Shown: positions 8,636-17,816, counted from the stretch's first letter. The stretch: DNA of 64,000 nucleotides from Fuscovulum sp. (GCA_035192965.1 CP136571.1:3800501-3864500); one strand, 5' to 3'. Notes: generated from the sequence alone by a model not told the origin. Numbers and translations: made by a program.

Positions 8636-9703
8636 ATGTTCCCCCGTTTCGCCTGCCCCGCCGCGCTTCTCGTCCTGACCGCGCTGACTTACCCGGCCCA
8701 AGCCGCCGACCCCACCCTCCCTGCCATTGACGCTCTGGTCGAAGATTTCATCGGCGACACCACCCCCGGCCTTGGCGTTGTGGTCACCCGGCAGGGCAAA
8801 CCCCTGCATATAGCTGGCTACGGCCATGCCGACATCGACGATGAAACCCCCGTCACCCCCGACAGCATTTTCGACCTCGCCTCGGTCTCAAAACAGATGA
8901 CCGCCCTCGCCGCCCGCATGCAGATCGAAGACGGTCTTTATGATGAAGACACCCCCATCGCCGACCTGCTGCCCGAACTCGCGGGTATCGACAGCCCCCG
9001 CCCCCTGACCGTGGGCGATCTGGTCCATCACCTGTCTGGCCTGACCGATTACCTGTCATGGGACGATTACAGCCCTGACACCTCCAATGCCGAGGTACTG
9101 GCATGGCTGGCGGAACAAGACCTCGATCACGACCCCGGCGCGCAATACGACTATTCCAACAGCGGTTACCTCGCCCTTGGCAGCCTCGTCGCCGCCGCGG
9201 ATGAGGCCGACGACCTCGCCTCCGTCCTGCAAACCCGCATCTGGGATGCATCCGGCATGGCCGATACCGCCCTGCCCGACCCCATCGACGAAGACCGCCG
9301 TGTCACCGGCTATGACGGGACCGGCGGCGATTTCGAACCCAGCTTCGAGCCGAACATCGCCCAAGGCGACGGCAATGTGTTCAGCACCCTGCGCGACCTT
9401 GCGCGCTATGAACAGGGTTTCTGGGACGACCGGTACCTATCCGAAACCACTGCCCTGTTCACCAATGGCACCTTTGACGATGGCAGCCCCATCGAGGACG
9501 ACAGCGGCGAAGGCTATGGCTACGGCTGGGGCATCTCCAACGACGGGGAAAGCGACTATGCCGCCCATACCGGCAGTTGGATGGGCACCTCCACCCTCTA
9601 CCAACGCAACCTGACCAATGGCGTCACTGTCATCCTGCTGGCCAACGGCGAATCGGCCGATCTCTGGGAACTTGCCGCCCAGATCGAAGCCAGCCTCGAC
9701 TGA
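8636..9703 (+). CDS. secreted serine hydrolase of the beta-lactamase (class C/PBP-like) family
   Basis: A 355-residue PF00144-type hydrolase. A Sec signal peptide (MFPRFACPAALLVLTALTYPAQAA) predicts periplasmic location. The active-site triad of motifs is complete: S83-V-S-K86 (SxxK), Y173-S-N (YxN) and H311-T-G (KTG-like). It is notably acidic. Family members include esterases, D-aminopeptidases and lactonase-like enzymes; a true antibiotic beta-lactamase is less likely given the HTG box and lack of neighbouring regulators. GAGG lies 6 nt before the ATG. It faces metK convergently. Confidence 0.87.
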   Translation: MFPRFACPAALLVLTALTYPAQAADPTLPAIDALVEDFIGDTTPGLGVVVTRQGKPLHIAGYGHADIDDETPVTPDSIFDLASVSKQMTALAARMQIEDGLYDEDTPIADLLPELAGIDSPRPLTVGDLVHHLSGLTDYLSWDDYSPDTSNAEVLAWLAEQDLDHDPGAQYDYSNSGYLALGSLVAAADEADDLASVLQTRIWDASGMADTALPDPIDEDRRVTGYDGTGGDFEPSFEPNIAQGDGNVFSTLRDLARYEQGFWDDRYLSETTALFTNGTFDDGSPIEDDSGEGYGYGWGISNDGESDYAAHTGSWMGTSTLYQRNLTNGVTVILLANGESADLWELAAQIEASLD

Positions 9704-9711
9704 CCCAAACG

Positions 9712-9741
9712 AAACGGGCGCAAGGGTTGCCCCCTGCGCCC
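9712..9741 (-). terminator. terminator of metK
   Basis: On the minus strand a GGGCGCA/TGCGCCC stem (9741-9735 with 9722-9716), with an inner GGG/CCC extension, is followed by GTTTCGTTT. It lies between the convergent metK and serine hydrolase genes. Confidence 0.6.
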
Positions 9742-9765
9742 GCCCCTAACAAAAACCCGACGGCC

Positions 9766-10935
9766 TTACTTCACCGCCGATTTCAGCGCCTCGACCAGAT
9801 CGGTCTTTTCCCAGCTGAACCCGCCATCCGCCGTCGCATCGCGCCCGAAATGGCCATAGGCCGAGGTGCGCGCATAGATCGGCTTGTTCAGGCCCAGATG
9901 CGTGCGGATGCCGCGCGGCGTCAGGTCCATGCATTCGGCCACGGCGCGTTCGATGACGTCCGCCTCCACAACACCGGTGCCATGCGTATCGACATAGATC
10001 GACAGCGGCTTCGCCACCCCGATGGCATAGGACACCTGCAAGGTGCAGCGATCCGCCAGCCCGGCAGCGACCACGTTCTTGGCCAGATAGCGCGCGGCAT
10101 AGGCGGCAGACCGGTCCACCTTGGTGGGGTCCTTGCCCGAAAACGCGCCGCCGCCATGCGGGGCCGCGCCACCATAGGTATCCACGATGATCTTGCGGCC
10201 GGTCAGGCCCGCATCGCCATCGGGTCCACCGATCACGAACTTGCCCGTCGGGTTGACCCACCATTCCGTATTCCCGGTGATCCAGCCATTCGGCAGAATC
10301 TCGCGGATATAGGGCTCAACGATGGCGCGGATATCGTCCGAAGTCTGCGCCTCATCCAGATGCTGGGTCGACAGCACGATCGACGTCACCTCGACCGGCT
10401 TGCCATCTTCATAGCGCAGCGACAGCTGCGACTTGGCATCCGGCCCCAGCGTCGGTTCTTGCCCCGATTTCCGCACCTCGGCCAGACGGCGCAGGATGGC
10501 GTGGGAATACTGGATCGGCGCCGGCATCAGTTCCGGCGTTTCGCGGCAGGCATAGCCGAACATGATGCCCTGATCGCCTGCACCATCCCGGTCCACGCCT
10601 TGGGCGATATGGGCCGATTGTTCATGCAGGAAGTTATGCACCTTCAGGGTGTTCCAATGGAACTTGTCCTGCTCATAGCCGATGTCCTTCACGCAATCGC
10701 GCACGATAGCTTCGACACGGCCAAGCATGGCCTTGGTGGCCGCCTCGGTGGACAGCCCCACTTCCCCGCCCACAACAACCGTATTGGTCGTGGCAAAGGT
10801 TTCACAGGCTACACGGGCATTGGGCTCTTCCGAAAGGAAAGCATCAAGGACGGCATCGGAAATGCGGTCGCACACCTTGTCGGGATGCCCCTCCGACACG
10901 GACTCAGAGGTAAACACATAGTTCTTACGGGTCAT
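9766..10935 (-). CDS. metK: S-adenosylmethionine synthetase
   Basis: Converts methionine and ATP to S-adenosylmethionine. The 389-residue protein shows [15 protein letters not shown], the hexapeptide-type [32 protein letters not shown] and KPLSIYVDT. The ATG at 10935 is the family start; the upstream open frame to 11001 is the riboswitch leader. Its Shine-Dalgarno GGAG (10944-10947) lies inside the predicted SAM/SAH riboswitch, so translation is expected to fall when SAM accumulates. It sits 3' of lnt in the ybeY-corC-lnt-metK cluster. Confidence 0.98.
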   Translation of the reverse strand: MTRKNYVFTSESVSEGHPDKVCDRISDAVLDAFLSEEPNARVACETFATTNTVVVGGEVGLSTEAATKAMLGRVEAIVRDCVKDIGYEQDKFHWNTLKVHNFLHEQSAHIAQGVDRDGAGDQGIMFGYACRETPELMPAPIQYSHAILRRLAEVRKSGQEPTLGPDAKSQLSLRYEDGKPVEVTSIVLSTQHLDEAQTSDDIRAIVEPYIREILPNGWITGNTEWWVNPTGKFVIGGPDGDAGLTGRKIIVDTYGGAAPHGGGAFSGKDPTKVDRSAAYAARYLAKNVVAAGLADRCTLQVSYAIGVAKPLSIYVDTHGTGVVEADVIERAVAECMDLTPRGIRTHLGLNKPIYARTSAYGHFGRDATADGGFSWEKTDLVEALKSAVK

Positions 10936-10939
10936 GGGA

Positions 10940-10987
10940 AGTGCTCCATTGGGTGATCCCCGCCACGCCAGGAAGCCGTTGTAGCGG
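10940..10987 (-). promoter_or_regulatory. SAM/SAH riboswitch in the metK leader
   Basis: The minus-strand leader reads CCGCTAC-AACGGCTTCCTGGC-GTGGCGG, then 11 nt, then AATGGAGCA, ending about 5 nt before the ATG. CCGCTAC pairs with GTGGCGG (7 bp, one G-U), enclosing the conserved ACGGCUUCCUGGC. The downstream UGGAGC can form the pseudoknot with GCUUCC and contains the Shine-Dalgarno. This matches the SAM/SAH (Rfam SAM-SAH) riboswitch known upstream of metK in Rhodobacterales. Ligand-bound folding would hide the ribosome binding site. Confidence 0.9.
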
Positions 10988-11039
10988 TTAAGTCGCCTCA
11001 CTAGACCCCGCCCCTGCCCACGTCAAGCAGATGTCCGCG

Positions 11040-12530
11040 TCAGGCAGGTCTCCGCCGCGCGGCGGCCCACAACCCAAGGGCAAGACCCAACAGCAACAGC
11101 AGAACCGGCCCCTCGCCCCAGCGGGCATAGGGTGTGGCAGGCAAGGCCCCGGGTAGGCGCGCATCCAGATATCCCGCCTCTCCCATTGGCAGGCTGTCCA
11201 CGATCCGCCCCCGCGCATCGATCACCGCCGTCACCCCGGTATTGGCCACCCGCACCAAAGGCAGCCCCTGCTCGATCGCCCGCAACTGCGCCTGCGCCAG
11301 ATGCTGGAACGGCCCCGACCACGTGCCGAACCATGCGTCATTGGTGATCTGCAATATCCAGTCCGCCCGTTCCGGCGCAGCGCGCAGGTCTTGGGGAAAG
11401 ATCGCCTCATAACAGATCAGCGGCAGCGCCTTGCCCAAATTCCCGCCCAGATCCAGCACCACAGGGCCGGGACCAGGCGAATAGCCATTCCCCTGCCGCG
11501 CCGCAAAGGCCACCAGCCCCAGCCAGTCATACAGCACATCGCCAAAAGGGATGTACTCGCCAAATGGCACCAGATGATGCTTGTCGTAACTGGCCGTCAC
11601 CCGGCCGCCGGGCCCGATCACGGCAAGGCTGTTCCAGAACTGCCGCCCCTCCACCCGCTGCACGCCCACTGCAACCGGGCTGCCCCGCCCGGCTTCGGCG
11701 ATCAGTTCGCCCACTACGGGGTTTTCCTCCAGCAGATAAGGCACCGCCGTTTCCGGCCAGATCACCAGATCGGGCCGCGACCCGGCGGCGGTAAAGGACA
11801 ATTGCCGGTCAAAGAACAGCCGCGCCTGATCGGGATCCCATTTCAACCCCTGCTCGGCATTGGGCTGCACCAGCCGCAGCATCGCCATGCGCGGCGCAGG
11901 CTCGGGCTGCGCGTCGCGCCACAGCCCGAAACCAAACCCCGCCGCTACCAGCGCCAGCCCCAACCCGACCGAAACCGCCCGCCGCTGTGCCAGCAGCGCC
12001 GCCGCCAGCAAGGTGAACAACGTCAGCCCCGACGGCCCGATCAGCGCCGCCAGCTGCGCGGGCGCATGACCGATCCAGACATGGCCGATCATCGCCCAGG
12101 GAAACCCCGTCAGCACATAGCCGCGCGCCAGTTCCACCAGTGTCAGCCCCAGCGCCAGACCGAGCAGCGGAAACCGCCCCCGCGCCGCCAGCGATGCCAC
12201 CACCCAGAACAGCGCCAACCCAAAAGACAGGAACACCACCGCGAAAGGCGCCATCCAGCCATGAATCTCGGGCGCGATCAGGAATGGCTCCACAATCCAG
12301 GCCAGCGCCGCTGCGAAATAGCCCGCGCCTCCGAACCAGGCCAGCCATGCCCGCCCACGCGGTGCAGCAGCCAGCAAATGCAGGAACAACGCCAGCGCCG
12401 GCAGCGACAACCACCACCACCCCAGCGGTGCCTGCCCGGTTGCCATCACCGCACCCACAAGGGCCATGCCAGCCACAGCGCGCGCGCCGGGCCAGCCCGC
12501 CACGGCCTTGCGGCACAGCGCCCTGATCAC
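11040..12530 (-). CDS. lnt: apolipoprotein N-acyltransferase
   Basis: Adds the third acyl chain to lipoproteins in the inner membrane. The 496-residue protein has about six N-terminal membrane helices, then a periplasmic nitrilase domain with the catalytic triad Glu260 (IWPETAVPY), Lys317 (SYDKHHLVPFGEY) and Cys373 (PLICYEAIF), and a last C-terminal helix. The start is GTG at 12530, overlapping the corC-like stop codon (GTGA), so it is translationally coupled. It belongs to the conserved phoH-ybeY-corC-lnt run. Confidence 0.97.
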   Translation of the reverse strand: MIRALCRKAVAGWPGARAVAGMALVGAVMATGQAPLGWWWLSLPALALFLHLLAAAPRGRAWLAWFGGAGYFAAALAWIVEPFLIAPEIHGWMAPFAVVFLSFGLALFWVVASLAARGRFPLLGLALGLTLVELARGYVLTGFPWAMIGHVWIGHAPAQLAALIGPSGLTLFTLLAAALLAQRRAVSVGLGLALVAAGFGFGLWRDAQPEPAPRMAMLRLVQPNAEQGLKWDPDQARLFFDRQLSFTAAGSRPDLVIWPETAVPYLLEENPVVGELIAEAGRGSPVAVGVQRVEGRQFWNSLAVIGPGGRVTASYDKHHLVPFGEYIPFGDVLYDWLGLVAFAARQGNGYSPGPGPVVLDLGGNLGKALPLICYEAIFPQDLRAAPERADWILQITNDAWFGTWSGPFQHLAQAQLRAIEQGLPLVRVANTGVTAVIDARGRIVDSLPMGEAGYLDARLPGALPATPYARWGEGPVLLLLLGLALGLWAAARRRPA

Positions 12531-13453
12531 CCGACGGCCACCTTCTCTTGCTGGGCGACAACTTCCGGCAGGCGGATTCGCACCCGCTTGATCCGGCGCG
12601 GATCGGCGTCGATCACCTCGAACTCCGCCCCGCTTTCATGCGGCACGATCTCGCCCCGCAGCGGCACCCGCCCGGTGCGCAAAAAGACGATCCCGCCAAG
12701 GGTATCTATCTCTTCGTCATCCTCGTCATGGCGCAGTTGTAACCCGGTCGCGCTTTCAATCTCTTCCAGCGGCGTATTGGCCATGGCGACAAAGACACCG
12801 GGACGCTCTTCCTTCCAGAGCGCGCCCTCCTCCTCGTCATGCTCATCCTCGATCTCGCCGATCACGGTCTCGATCAGGTCCTCGATGGTCACCAGACCAT
12901 CCACCCCGCCATATTCATCGATCACCAGCGCCATATGCACGCGTTCGCGCTGCATCTTCTGCAACAGCACGCCGATGGGCATAGACGGGGGCGCATACAG
13001 CACCGGACGCAGCAGTTTCTTCAAAGAAAACCGCCCCGCCGCCCCGAACCCGTGCTGCAAGGCCAAATCCTTCAACAGCACCAATCCCTGCGGATGATCC
13101 AGCGTTCCCTTGTAGACAGGCACCCGGCTGAAACCATGCTCGCGGAACACCTCGACCAGGTCATCCTTGCCGATATCCAGCGGCACGGCCACGATTTCGA
13201 CCTTGGGCACGGCCACGTCATCGACGCGCAGCCTGCGCAAATTGCCGATCCCCGGCAATCCACCCCCCGGCCCCGCCACGGGCTGCACGTTTGACGCCGC
13301 ATCGCTGCCGCCTGACCCGCCCGTATCTGCCGAAGAGGAAAAGGCGGTCAATATCCGCCCGAAAAAGCCGCGCTTTGCGCGCTCTGATCCGTCATCATGG
13401 GTCGATCCCTGCGCGCTTTGCGCCGCATTAGACCCGTCGGTGCTACTGCCCAT
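12527..13453 (-). CDS. CorC/HlyC-type CBS-domain protein (hemolysin-family)
   Basis: A 308-residue soluble protein with a low-complexity Ser/Gly/Asp-rich N-terminus (about 50 residues), a CBS pair (FSRVPVYKGTLDHPQGLVLLKDL; VHMALVIDEYGGVDGLVTIEDLIE) and the C-terminal CorC_HlyC domain (EIDTLGGIVFLRTGRVPLRGEIV). It lacks the DUF21 membrane domain, like E. coli CorC/YbeX, which sits in the same ybeY-ybeX-lnt order. Roles in Mg/Co efflux and ribosome-related functions have been proposed for the family. ATG 13453 has AAGGA close upstream; a TTG start at 13468 is possible. It overlaps lnt by 4 bp. Confidence 0.92.
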   Translation of the reverse strand: MGSSTDGSNAAQSAQGSTHDDGSERAKRGFFGRILTAFSSSADTGGSGGSDAASNVQPVAGPGGGLPGIGNLRRLRVDDVAVPKVEIVAVPLDIGKDDLVEVFREHGFSRVPVYKGTLDHPQGLVLLKDLALQHGFGAAGRFSLKKLLRPVLYAPPSMPIGVLLQKMQRERVHMALVIDEYGGVDGLVTIEDLIETVIGEIEDEHDEEEGALWKEERPGVFVAMANTPLEEIESATGLQLRHDEDDEEIDTLGGIVFLRTGRVPLRGEIVPHESGAEFEVIDADPRRIKRVRIRLPEVVAQQEKVAVG

Positions 13454-13477
13454 CTGTCCTTCTTCCAAAACGTTCCG

Positions 13478-13996
13478 TCATACGGAACCTACCAAGTATG
13501 GGTCGGAAAGGCCAAGGCTGGCAAGTATCTCCACCTCACACCCTTCCATCAATTCCGCATCTGCGTCTTCGACGTGATCATAGCCCAGACAATGCAACAT
13601 TCCATGAACGATCAGATGGGTCACATGGTCGACCATCGGCTTGCCCTGATCCACCGCCTCCGCCGCGCAGGTCTCCCAGGCGATGGCAATGTCGCCCAAT
13701 GCCTCGGGATCCTCCGCATCGCCCGCTTCGGGCCGATCCGGCACCTCTCCTGCCACATCGGACGCCCGTTCCTCTGACGGCCAGGACAGCACATTCGTGG
13801 GCTGCGGCTTGCCGCGGAAATCGGCGTTCAGCACCGCAATCCGGGCATCGTCGCAGCCCATCACCACCACGGAAAACCCCTCGACCCCCAATCCCAGATG
13901 CACCAGCGTCGCCCGGCAGGCTCGTTCGGCCACAGCCTCCAGCCCGAACGCCTCCCAGCGCGCGTCATCGATCACGATCTCAACCAGCGGTTCCAT
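13478..13996 (-). CDS. ybeY: endoribonuclease YbeY
   Basis: A single-strand-specific metal-dependent RNase acting in 16S rRNA 3'-end maturation and ribosome quality control. The 172-residue protein carries the zinc motif HGMLHCLGYDH (HxxxHxxxxxH) and the family segment NADFRGKPQPTNVLSWPSEE. The ATG at 13996 (MEPLVEIVIDD) fits the family; the longer open frame is unsupported. It is followed after 24 bp by the corC-like gene. Confidence 0.96.
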   Translation of the reverse strand: MEPLVEIVIDDARWEAFGLEAVAERACRATLVHLGLGVEGFSVVVMGCDDARIAVLNADFRGKPQPTNVLSWPSEERASDVAGEVPDRPEAGDAEDPEALGDIAIAWETCAAEAVDQGKPMVDHVTHLIVHGMLHCLGYDHVEDADAELMEGCEVEILASLGLSDPYLVGSV

Positions 13997-14070
13997 GCGC
14001 CGCCCTTTAGCCGCGACAGGGCAAAAGCGCAAACCCCGCCTTTTCTTCTCTGTGAAAATATCCCGGGGGT

Positions 14071-14089
14071 CCGGGGGCAGCGCCCCCGG
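14071..14089. terminator. G/C hairpin between phoH and ybeY
   Basis: A perfect 8-bp stem CCGGGGGC-AGC-GCCCCCGG, preceded by AAATATCCCGGGGGT. It resembles the G/C hairpins of the other intergenic elements in this window. It may act as an intercistronic stabiliser or attenuator within the phoH-ybeY unit. Confidence 0.5.
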
Positions 14090-14139
14090 CGGCCGATGCA
14101 GCCCGCAGCGCCAAAGATTGGCCGCGCGCTGCTTCCGGT

Positions 14140-15159
14140 TCAGGCCTGCGGGCTCTCGTCCGCCTCATAGGCCTCGATGATCCGCGCCACCAGCGGGTGG
14201 CGCACCACGTCTTTGGCGGTGAAGTAGTTGAAGGTCACGCCCTTCACCCCTTTCAGAATGCGCTCGGCATCCTGCAACCCGCTCGGCACCCCGCGCGGCA
14301 GGTCGATCTGTGTGCGGTCGCCGGTAATCACCATGCGGCTGCCCTCACCCAGACGGGTCAGGAACATCTTCATCTGCATGGTCGTGGCATTCTGCGCCTC
14401 GTCCAGCACCACGAAAGCATTCGACAATGTCCGCCCGCGCATGAAGGCCAGCGGCGCAATCTCGATCCGCTTTTCCTCGATCAGCTTCTGCACCTGCTTT
14501 TGCGGCAGGAAATCGTTCAGCGCGTCGTAAAGCGGCTGCATGTAGGGATCGATCTTTTCCTTCATGTCGCCGGGCAGGAAGCCCAGCCGCTCGCCCGCTT
14601 CCACCGCAGGGCGCGACAGGATGATCTTTTCCACCGCGCCGCTGATGAACATGGTCACGCCCACAGCCACCGCCAGATAGGTCTTGCCGGTGCCCGCAGG
14701 CCCAATGCCAAAGCCAAGTTCATTGGCAAACAGATTGGCGACATAGGCCTTCTGCGCCTCGGTCCGGGGTTCGATCGGCTTCTTGCGGGTGCGCAATTCC
14801 ACGCTGCCGGCTGAGAACATCTCGATCTGTTCGCCCTCGGCCATCGGCCGGTCGGGCATCGGGCGGCCCATGCGCATCGCGCCGTCGATATCGCCCGCCG
14901 CCACGCCGCGCCCCGATTCCAGACGCGCGTATAGCGACCGCAGCACACCTGCCGCCTGGTCCCGCGCACCCTTTTCCCCGATCACGGCCAACCTGTTGCC
15001 GCGTCTGAGGATATGGACCCCGACCTGATGTTCTATCTGTGCCAGATTGCGGTCAAACTCGCCGCACAGATCGATCAGCAACCGGTTGTCCGGAAATTCG
15101 AGAAGCGTTTCAACAACGTCTTCAGGACGGGTCGGGGGGGTCAGCGCGCTGATGCCCAA
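14140..15159 (-). CDS. phoH: PhoH family ATPase (PhoL/YbeZ type)
   Basis: A 339-residue cytosolic P-loop protein. Walker A GPAGTGKT is at about 153-160, Walker B FVVLDEAQNAT follows, then MFLTRLGEGSRMVITGD. A KH-like N-terminal domain (about 20-80) identifies the YbeZ branch that works with YbeY in rRNA/RNA metabolism. I prefer TTG at 15159 because AAGAAGGAG lies 6 nt upstream; a second TTG at 15189 would add ten residues (MAKPLKKETS). It is the first gene of the phoH-ybeY-corC-lnt series. Confidence 0.95.
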   Translation of the reverse strand: MGISALTPPTRPEDVVETLLEFPDNRLLIDLCGEFDRNLAQIEHQVGVHILRRGNRLAVIGEKGARDQAAGVLRSLYARLESGRGVAAGDIDGAMRMGRPMPDRPMAEGEQIEMFSAGSVELRTRKKPIEPRTEAQKAYVANLFANELGFGIGPAGTGKTYLAVAVGVTMFISGAVEKIILSRPAVEAGERLGFLPGDMKEKIDPYMQPLYDALNDFLPQKQVQKLIEEKRIEIAPLAFMRGRTLSNAFVVLDEAQNATTMQMKMFLTRLGEGSRMVITGDRTQIDLPRGVPSGLQDAERILKGVKGVTFNYFTAKDVVRHPLVARIIEAYEADESPQA

Positions 15160-15306
15160 GGAGGTCTCCTTCTTAAGGGGCTTCGCCAATATCTTGATGA
15201 TGTGCCGCGTTCATCCACAAGGCAAGCATCATTCAAGCCTACGGCACCAGTCTGCCCAAGGATTGTGCAAGATGCGTGACAGCGCGCCCAAGTCAATCGA
15301 CCACCC

Positions 15307-15339
15307 AAAGAAAAAGGGCCGCACCCGTGGTACGGCCCC
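15307..15339 (-). terminator. rho-independent terminator of the lipoprotein gene
   Basis: On the minus strand a GGGCCG/CGGCCC stem with loop is followed by TTTTTCTTT, about 20 bp after the lipoprotein stop codon. It separates the OmpA-lipoprotein unit from phoH. Confidence 0.8.
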
Positions 15340-15359
15340 TGATCCATCTTTCAGCCCGA

Positions 15360-15707
15360 TCAGTTGCGCGGAACCCAATCGCCCAGAGTCGCAGAACGCG
15401 TCTCGTATTCGCCCAGCACCGTTCCCGGCGGATAGCGGTTGTTGCAGATGGGCAGGCCCGACACCGGGTCATAGCGCGGGCTGGAATAACCCTCGATCCC
15501 GTCATCGATGATCCAGTTTTGGCAGCCATCCGGATCATAGGCGATTGCCGCCTCACCATTCACCAGCGCGGTGCGGTCGAACACCCCGCGATCCGCTCCG
15601 GTGGCGATCACGGAGTTCGACCCTGCATAGGGCTGGATACCGCAGGCCGATACCGTCAGGCCCAGCACGAGCAACAGCCCGGCACGGGGCATCATCACAT
15701 ACTTCAT
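15360..15707 (-). CDS. small outer-envelope lipoprotein with a DGCxxW module
   Basis: A 115-residue predicted lipoprotein. The signal ends in the lipobox VSAC with Cys22 as the acylated residue. The mature part contains DPDGCQNWIIDDGIEGY followed by SPRYDPVSGLPIC, which aligns with the N-terminal module of the OmpA-like protein encoded just upstream. No enzymatic motif is seen. ATG 15707 has GGGGT 5 nt upstream; that site lies inside a tandem duplication. The gene starts 14 bp after the OmpA gene ends, so the two are cotranscribed and probably act together in the envelope. Confidence 0.82.
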   Translation of the reverse strand: MKYVMMPRAGLLLVLGLTVSACGIQPYAGSNSVIATGADRGVFDRTALVNGEAAIAYDPDGCQNWIIDDGIEGYSSPRYDPVSGLPICNNRYPPGTVLGEYETRSATLGDWVPRN

Positions 15708-15735
15708 CACCGACCCCACGATTACCGACCCCACG
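15705..15735. repeat. 15-bp tandem duplication at the OmpA/lipoprotein junction
   Basis: CACCGACCCCACG-AT is followed directly by TACCGACCCCACG, so an ACCGACCCCACG unit occurs twice. On the minus strand the duplication carries the OmpA stop codon and two GTGGGGTCGGT ribosome-binding-like copies before the lipoprotein ATG. Confidence 0.6.
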
Positions 15736-16291
15736 TGTAGCAAACAACTTCCACGCGGCGGTTCTGCTGCATGCCTTCCGCCGTTGCGTTGGTCGCACGC
15801 GGCTGCCGCTCGCCGTATCCAAGCTGCCGTTCGACCGGCGCCCCGACCGACCGCGCCACATCGCCAACCGCCGCCGCGCGGCGCTGCGACAGGCGGATGT
15901 TGTATTCATCCGACGCGCGGCTGTCGGTATGGCCATAGATGGCATAGCCAAAGGCCCCGGCAGACTTGAAAAAGCTCTGCAACCGGGCCCGCCCATGCGC
16001 CGTCAGCCTTGCGCTGTCAGTGGCGAACAAGGTGTCCGTGTTTTCCACCAGACACAGGTTGCGCTTCAGGCAGACCGGTTTGCCGGTATGCGGATCGCGG
16101 CGGGGAACCATGTATCCCTCGACCCCGCCATCGGCCCACCAATGCATGCACCCATCATCATCGATCCAGGCGCCCCAATCGATGCGACCCTTCACTTCCG
16201 GTTGGGATTGGGCAAGAACGTCCGTCGGCATACCAGCGGCAACCAACAGACACAGCGCGCCAAAAAGCGCGCGCGTGGAGTATCGAAACAA
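15722..16291 (-). CDS. OmpA family protein with N-terminal DGCxxW module
   Basis: A 189-residue secreted protein. It has a Sec signal (…GMPTDVLAQ, cleavage near 28), then a short module DDDGCMHWWADGGVEGY-MVPRRDPHTGKPVC, then a C-terminal OmpA-like peptidoglycan-binding domain (TLFATDSARLTAHGRARL, IYGHTDSRASDEYNIRLSQRRA, GYGERQPRATNATAEGMQQNRRVEV). It should bind diaminopimelate-containing peptidoglycan in the periplasm. The module before the OmpA domain is shared with the adjacent lipoprotein, including both Cys and the Trp/Asp/Gly core. It precedes the lipoprotein in one unit. Confidence 0.88.
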   Translation of the reverse strand: MFRYSTRALFGALCLLVAAGMPTDVLAQSQPEVKGRIDWGAWIDDDGCMHWWADGGVEGYMVPRRDPHTGKPVCLKRNLCLVENTDTLFATDSARLTAHGRARLQSFFKSAGAFGYAIYGHTDSRASDEYNIRLSQRRAAAVGDVARSVGAPVERQLGYGERQPRATNATAEGMQQNRRVEVVCYTWGR

Positions 16292-16499
16292 GCCGAAGCC
16301 CTCCTCGTTAACAAATCACCACATACAGATACTCGCCTTCAGGATTGCCGCCGCTTTGGCCGCAAATCAAGCGGAATCATCACCTTCGCTAACGGCAAAG
16401 GCATAGGTCGCGAGGGATTCCTGCACGATCAGGCCGCGGCAAAGGGATTGTCCGAAATACGGAAACAAACCTCTTGGCGCTGCCCCGCCCGAAGCGGTG

Positions 16500-17816
16500 C
16501 TACAGACGCACACCTGCCAGCGAATTTGTTGATGCAGCCTTGATCCGCACGCGGACCAGATCGCCGATCCGCCCTTCGGCATCATCGACATGCACCGCAT
16601 GCAGGTGGTCAGACTTGCCCACCATCTGCCCCGGCAGGCGACCGGGCTTTTCATAAATCACGCCCACCTCGCGCCCGACCATCGCCTCCTGCGCGGCGCG
16701 TTGCTGCGCGGTGATCAGCGCCTGCAATTCCTGCAACCGCGAATCGGCGATCTCGGCCGCGACCGGGTCCTTCTCGGCCGCGGGCGTGCCGGGCCGGGCC
16801 GAATACTTGAAGCTGAACGAAGACCCGAACCCGACCGTGCGGATCAGGTCCATCGTATCGGCAAAGTCCTGATCCGTCTCACCAGGGAAGCCCACGATGA
16901 AATCCGAACTCAGCAGGATATCGGGCCGCGCCGCGCGGATGCGCTCGATTAGGCGGAAATACTGATCTCGCGTATGCTTGCGGTTCATTGCCTTCAGGAT
17001 GCGGTCGCTGCCGGATTGCACCGGCAGGTGCAGATAGGGCATCAGCTTGGCCTCATCCCCGTGGGCGGCGATCAGGTCATCTTCCATGTCGTTGGGATGG
17101 CTGGTCGTGTACCGGATCCGCTCCAGCCCGTCGATGCGGGCCAGCGCCCGCACCAGCCGCGCCAACCCCCAGGCCCCACCTTCGCCCGCGCCGTGATAGG
17201 CATTCACGTTCTGGCCCAGAAGCGTGATCTCCTTCACGCCCTTTTCCACCAATCCGCGCGCCTCGGTCAGCAACCGGTCCACCGGGCGGCTGACCTCGGC
17301 CCCGCGCGTATAAGGCACCACGCAAAAGGCGCAGAACTTGTCGCAACCTTCCTGTACGGTCAAAAAAGCCGATGGCCCGCGCAGCGCCTTGCGTTCGGGC
17401 AGATGGTCGAATTTGTCCTCGGGCGGGAAATCCGTCTCGATCGCGGTCTTGCCCTGCGCCAGATCGCCCATCATCGTGGGCAGACGGTGATAGCTTTGCG
17501 GCCCCACCACCAGATCGACAAGCGGCATCCGACGCTGAATCTCGGCCCCTTCGGCCTGCGCCACGCAGCCAGCCACGCCGATCTTCATCCCCGGTTTCGC
17601 CGCCTTCAGCGGCTTCAACCGGCCCAGATCGGAATAGAGCTTCTCGGATGCCTTTTCGCGGATGTGGCAGGTGTTCAGCAGCACCATATCCGCCTCTTCG
17701 GCGACCTCGGTCGTGACATAGCCTTCGGCACCCAGCGCCTCGACCATGCGCTCGCTGTCATAGACGTTCATCTGACAGCCATAGGTCTTTATGAAAAGCT
17801 TCTTCGGTTCCGCCAT
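16500..17816 (-). CDS. miaB: tRNA-2-methylthio-N6-dimethylallyladenosine synthase
   Basis: A radical-SAM methylthiotransferase making ms2i6A37 in tRNAs. The 438-residue protein has the N-terminal UPF0004 Fe-S domain ([37 protein letters not shown]), the radical SAM cluster motif CDKFCAFC, and a C-terminal TRAM domain ([17 protein letters not shown]). ATG 17816 with AGGGG about 8 nt upstream fits the family N-terminus; the longer open frame to 18026 is spurious. Confidence 0.97.
   Translation of the reverse strand: MAEPKKLFIKTYGCQMNVYDSERMVEALGAEGYVTTEVAEEADMVLLNTCHIREKASEKLYSDLGRLKPLKAAKPGMKIGVAGCVAQAEGAEIQRRMPLVDLVVGPQSYHRLPTMMGDLAQGKTAIETDFPPEDKFDHLPERKALRGPSAFLTVQEGCDKFCAFCVVPYTRGAEVSRPVDRLLTEARGLVEKGVKEITLLGQNVNAYHGAGEGGAWGLARLVRALARIDGLERIRYTTSHPNDMEDDLIAAHGDEAKLMPYLHLPVQSGSDRILKAMNRKHTRDQYFRLIERIRAARPDILLSSDFIVGFPGETDQDFADTMDLIRTVGFGSSFSFKYSARPGTPAAEKDPVAAEIADSRLQELQALITAQQRAAQEAMVGREVGVIYEKPGRLPGQMVGKSDHLHAVHVDDAEGRIGDLVRVRIKAASTNSLAGVRL

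Noticed and set aside
8636..9703. Antibiotic-resistance beta-lactamase
   Set aside because: It has SxxK and YSN but an HTG box, and family PF00144 members are mostly esterases/peptidases; no resistance context or regulator.
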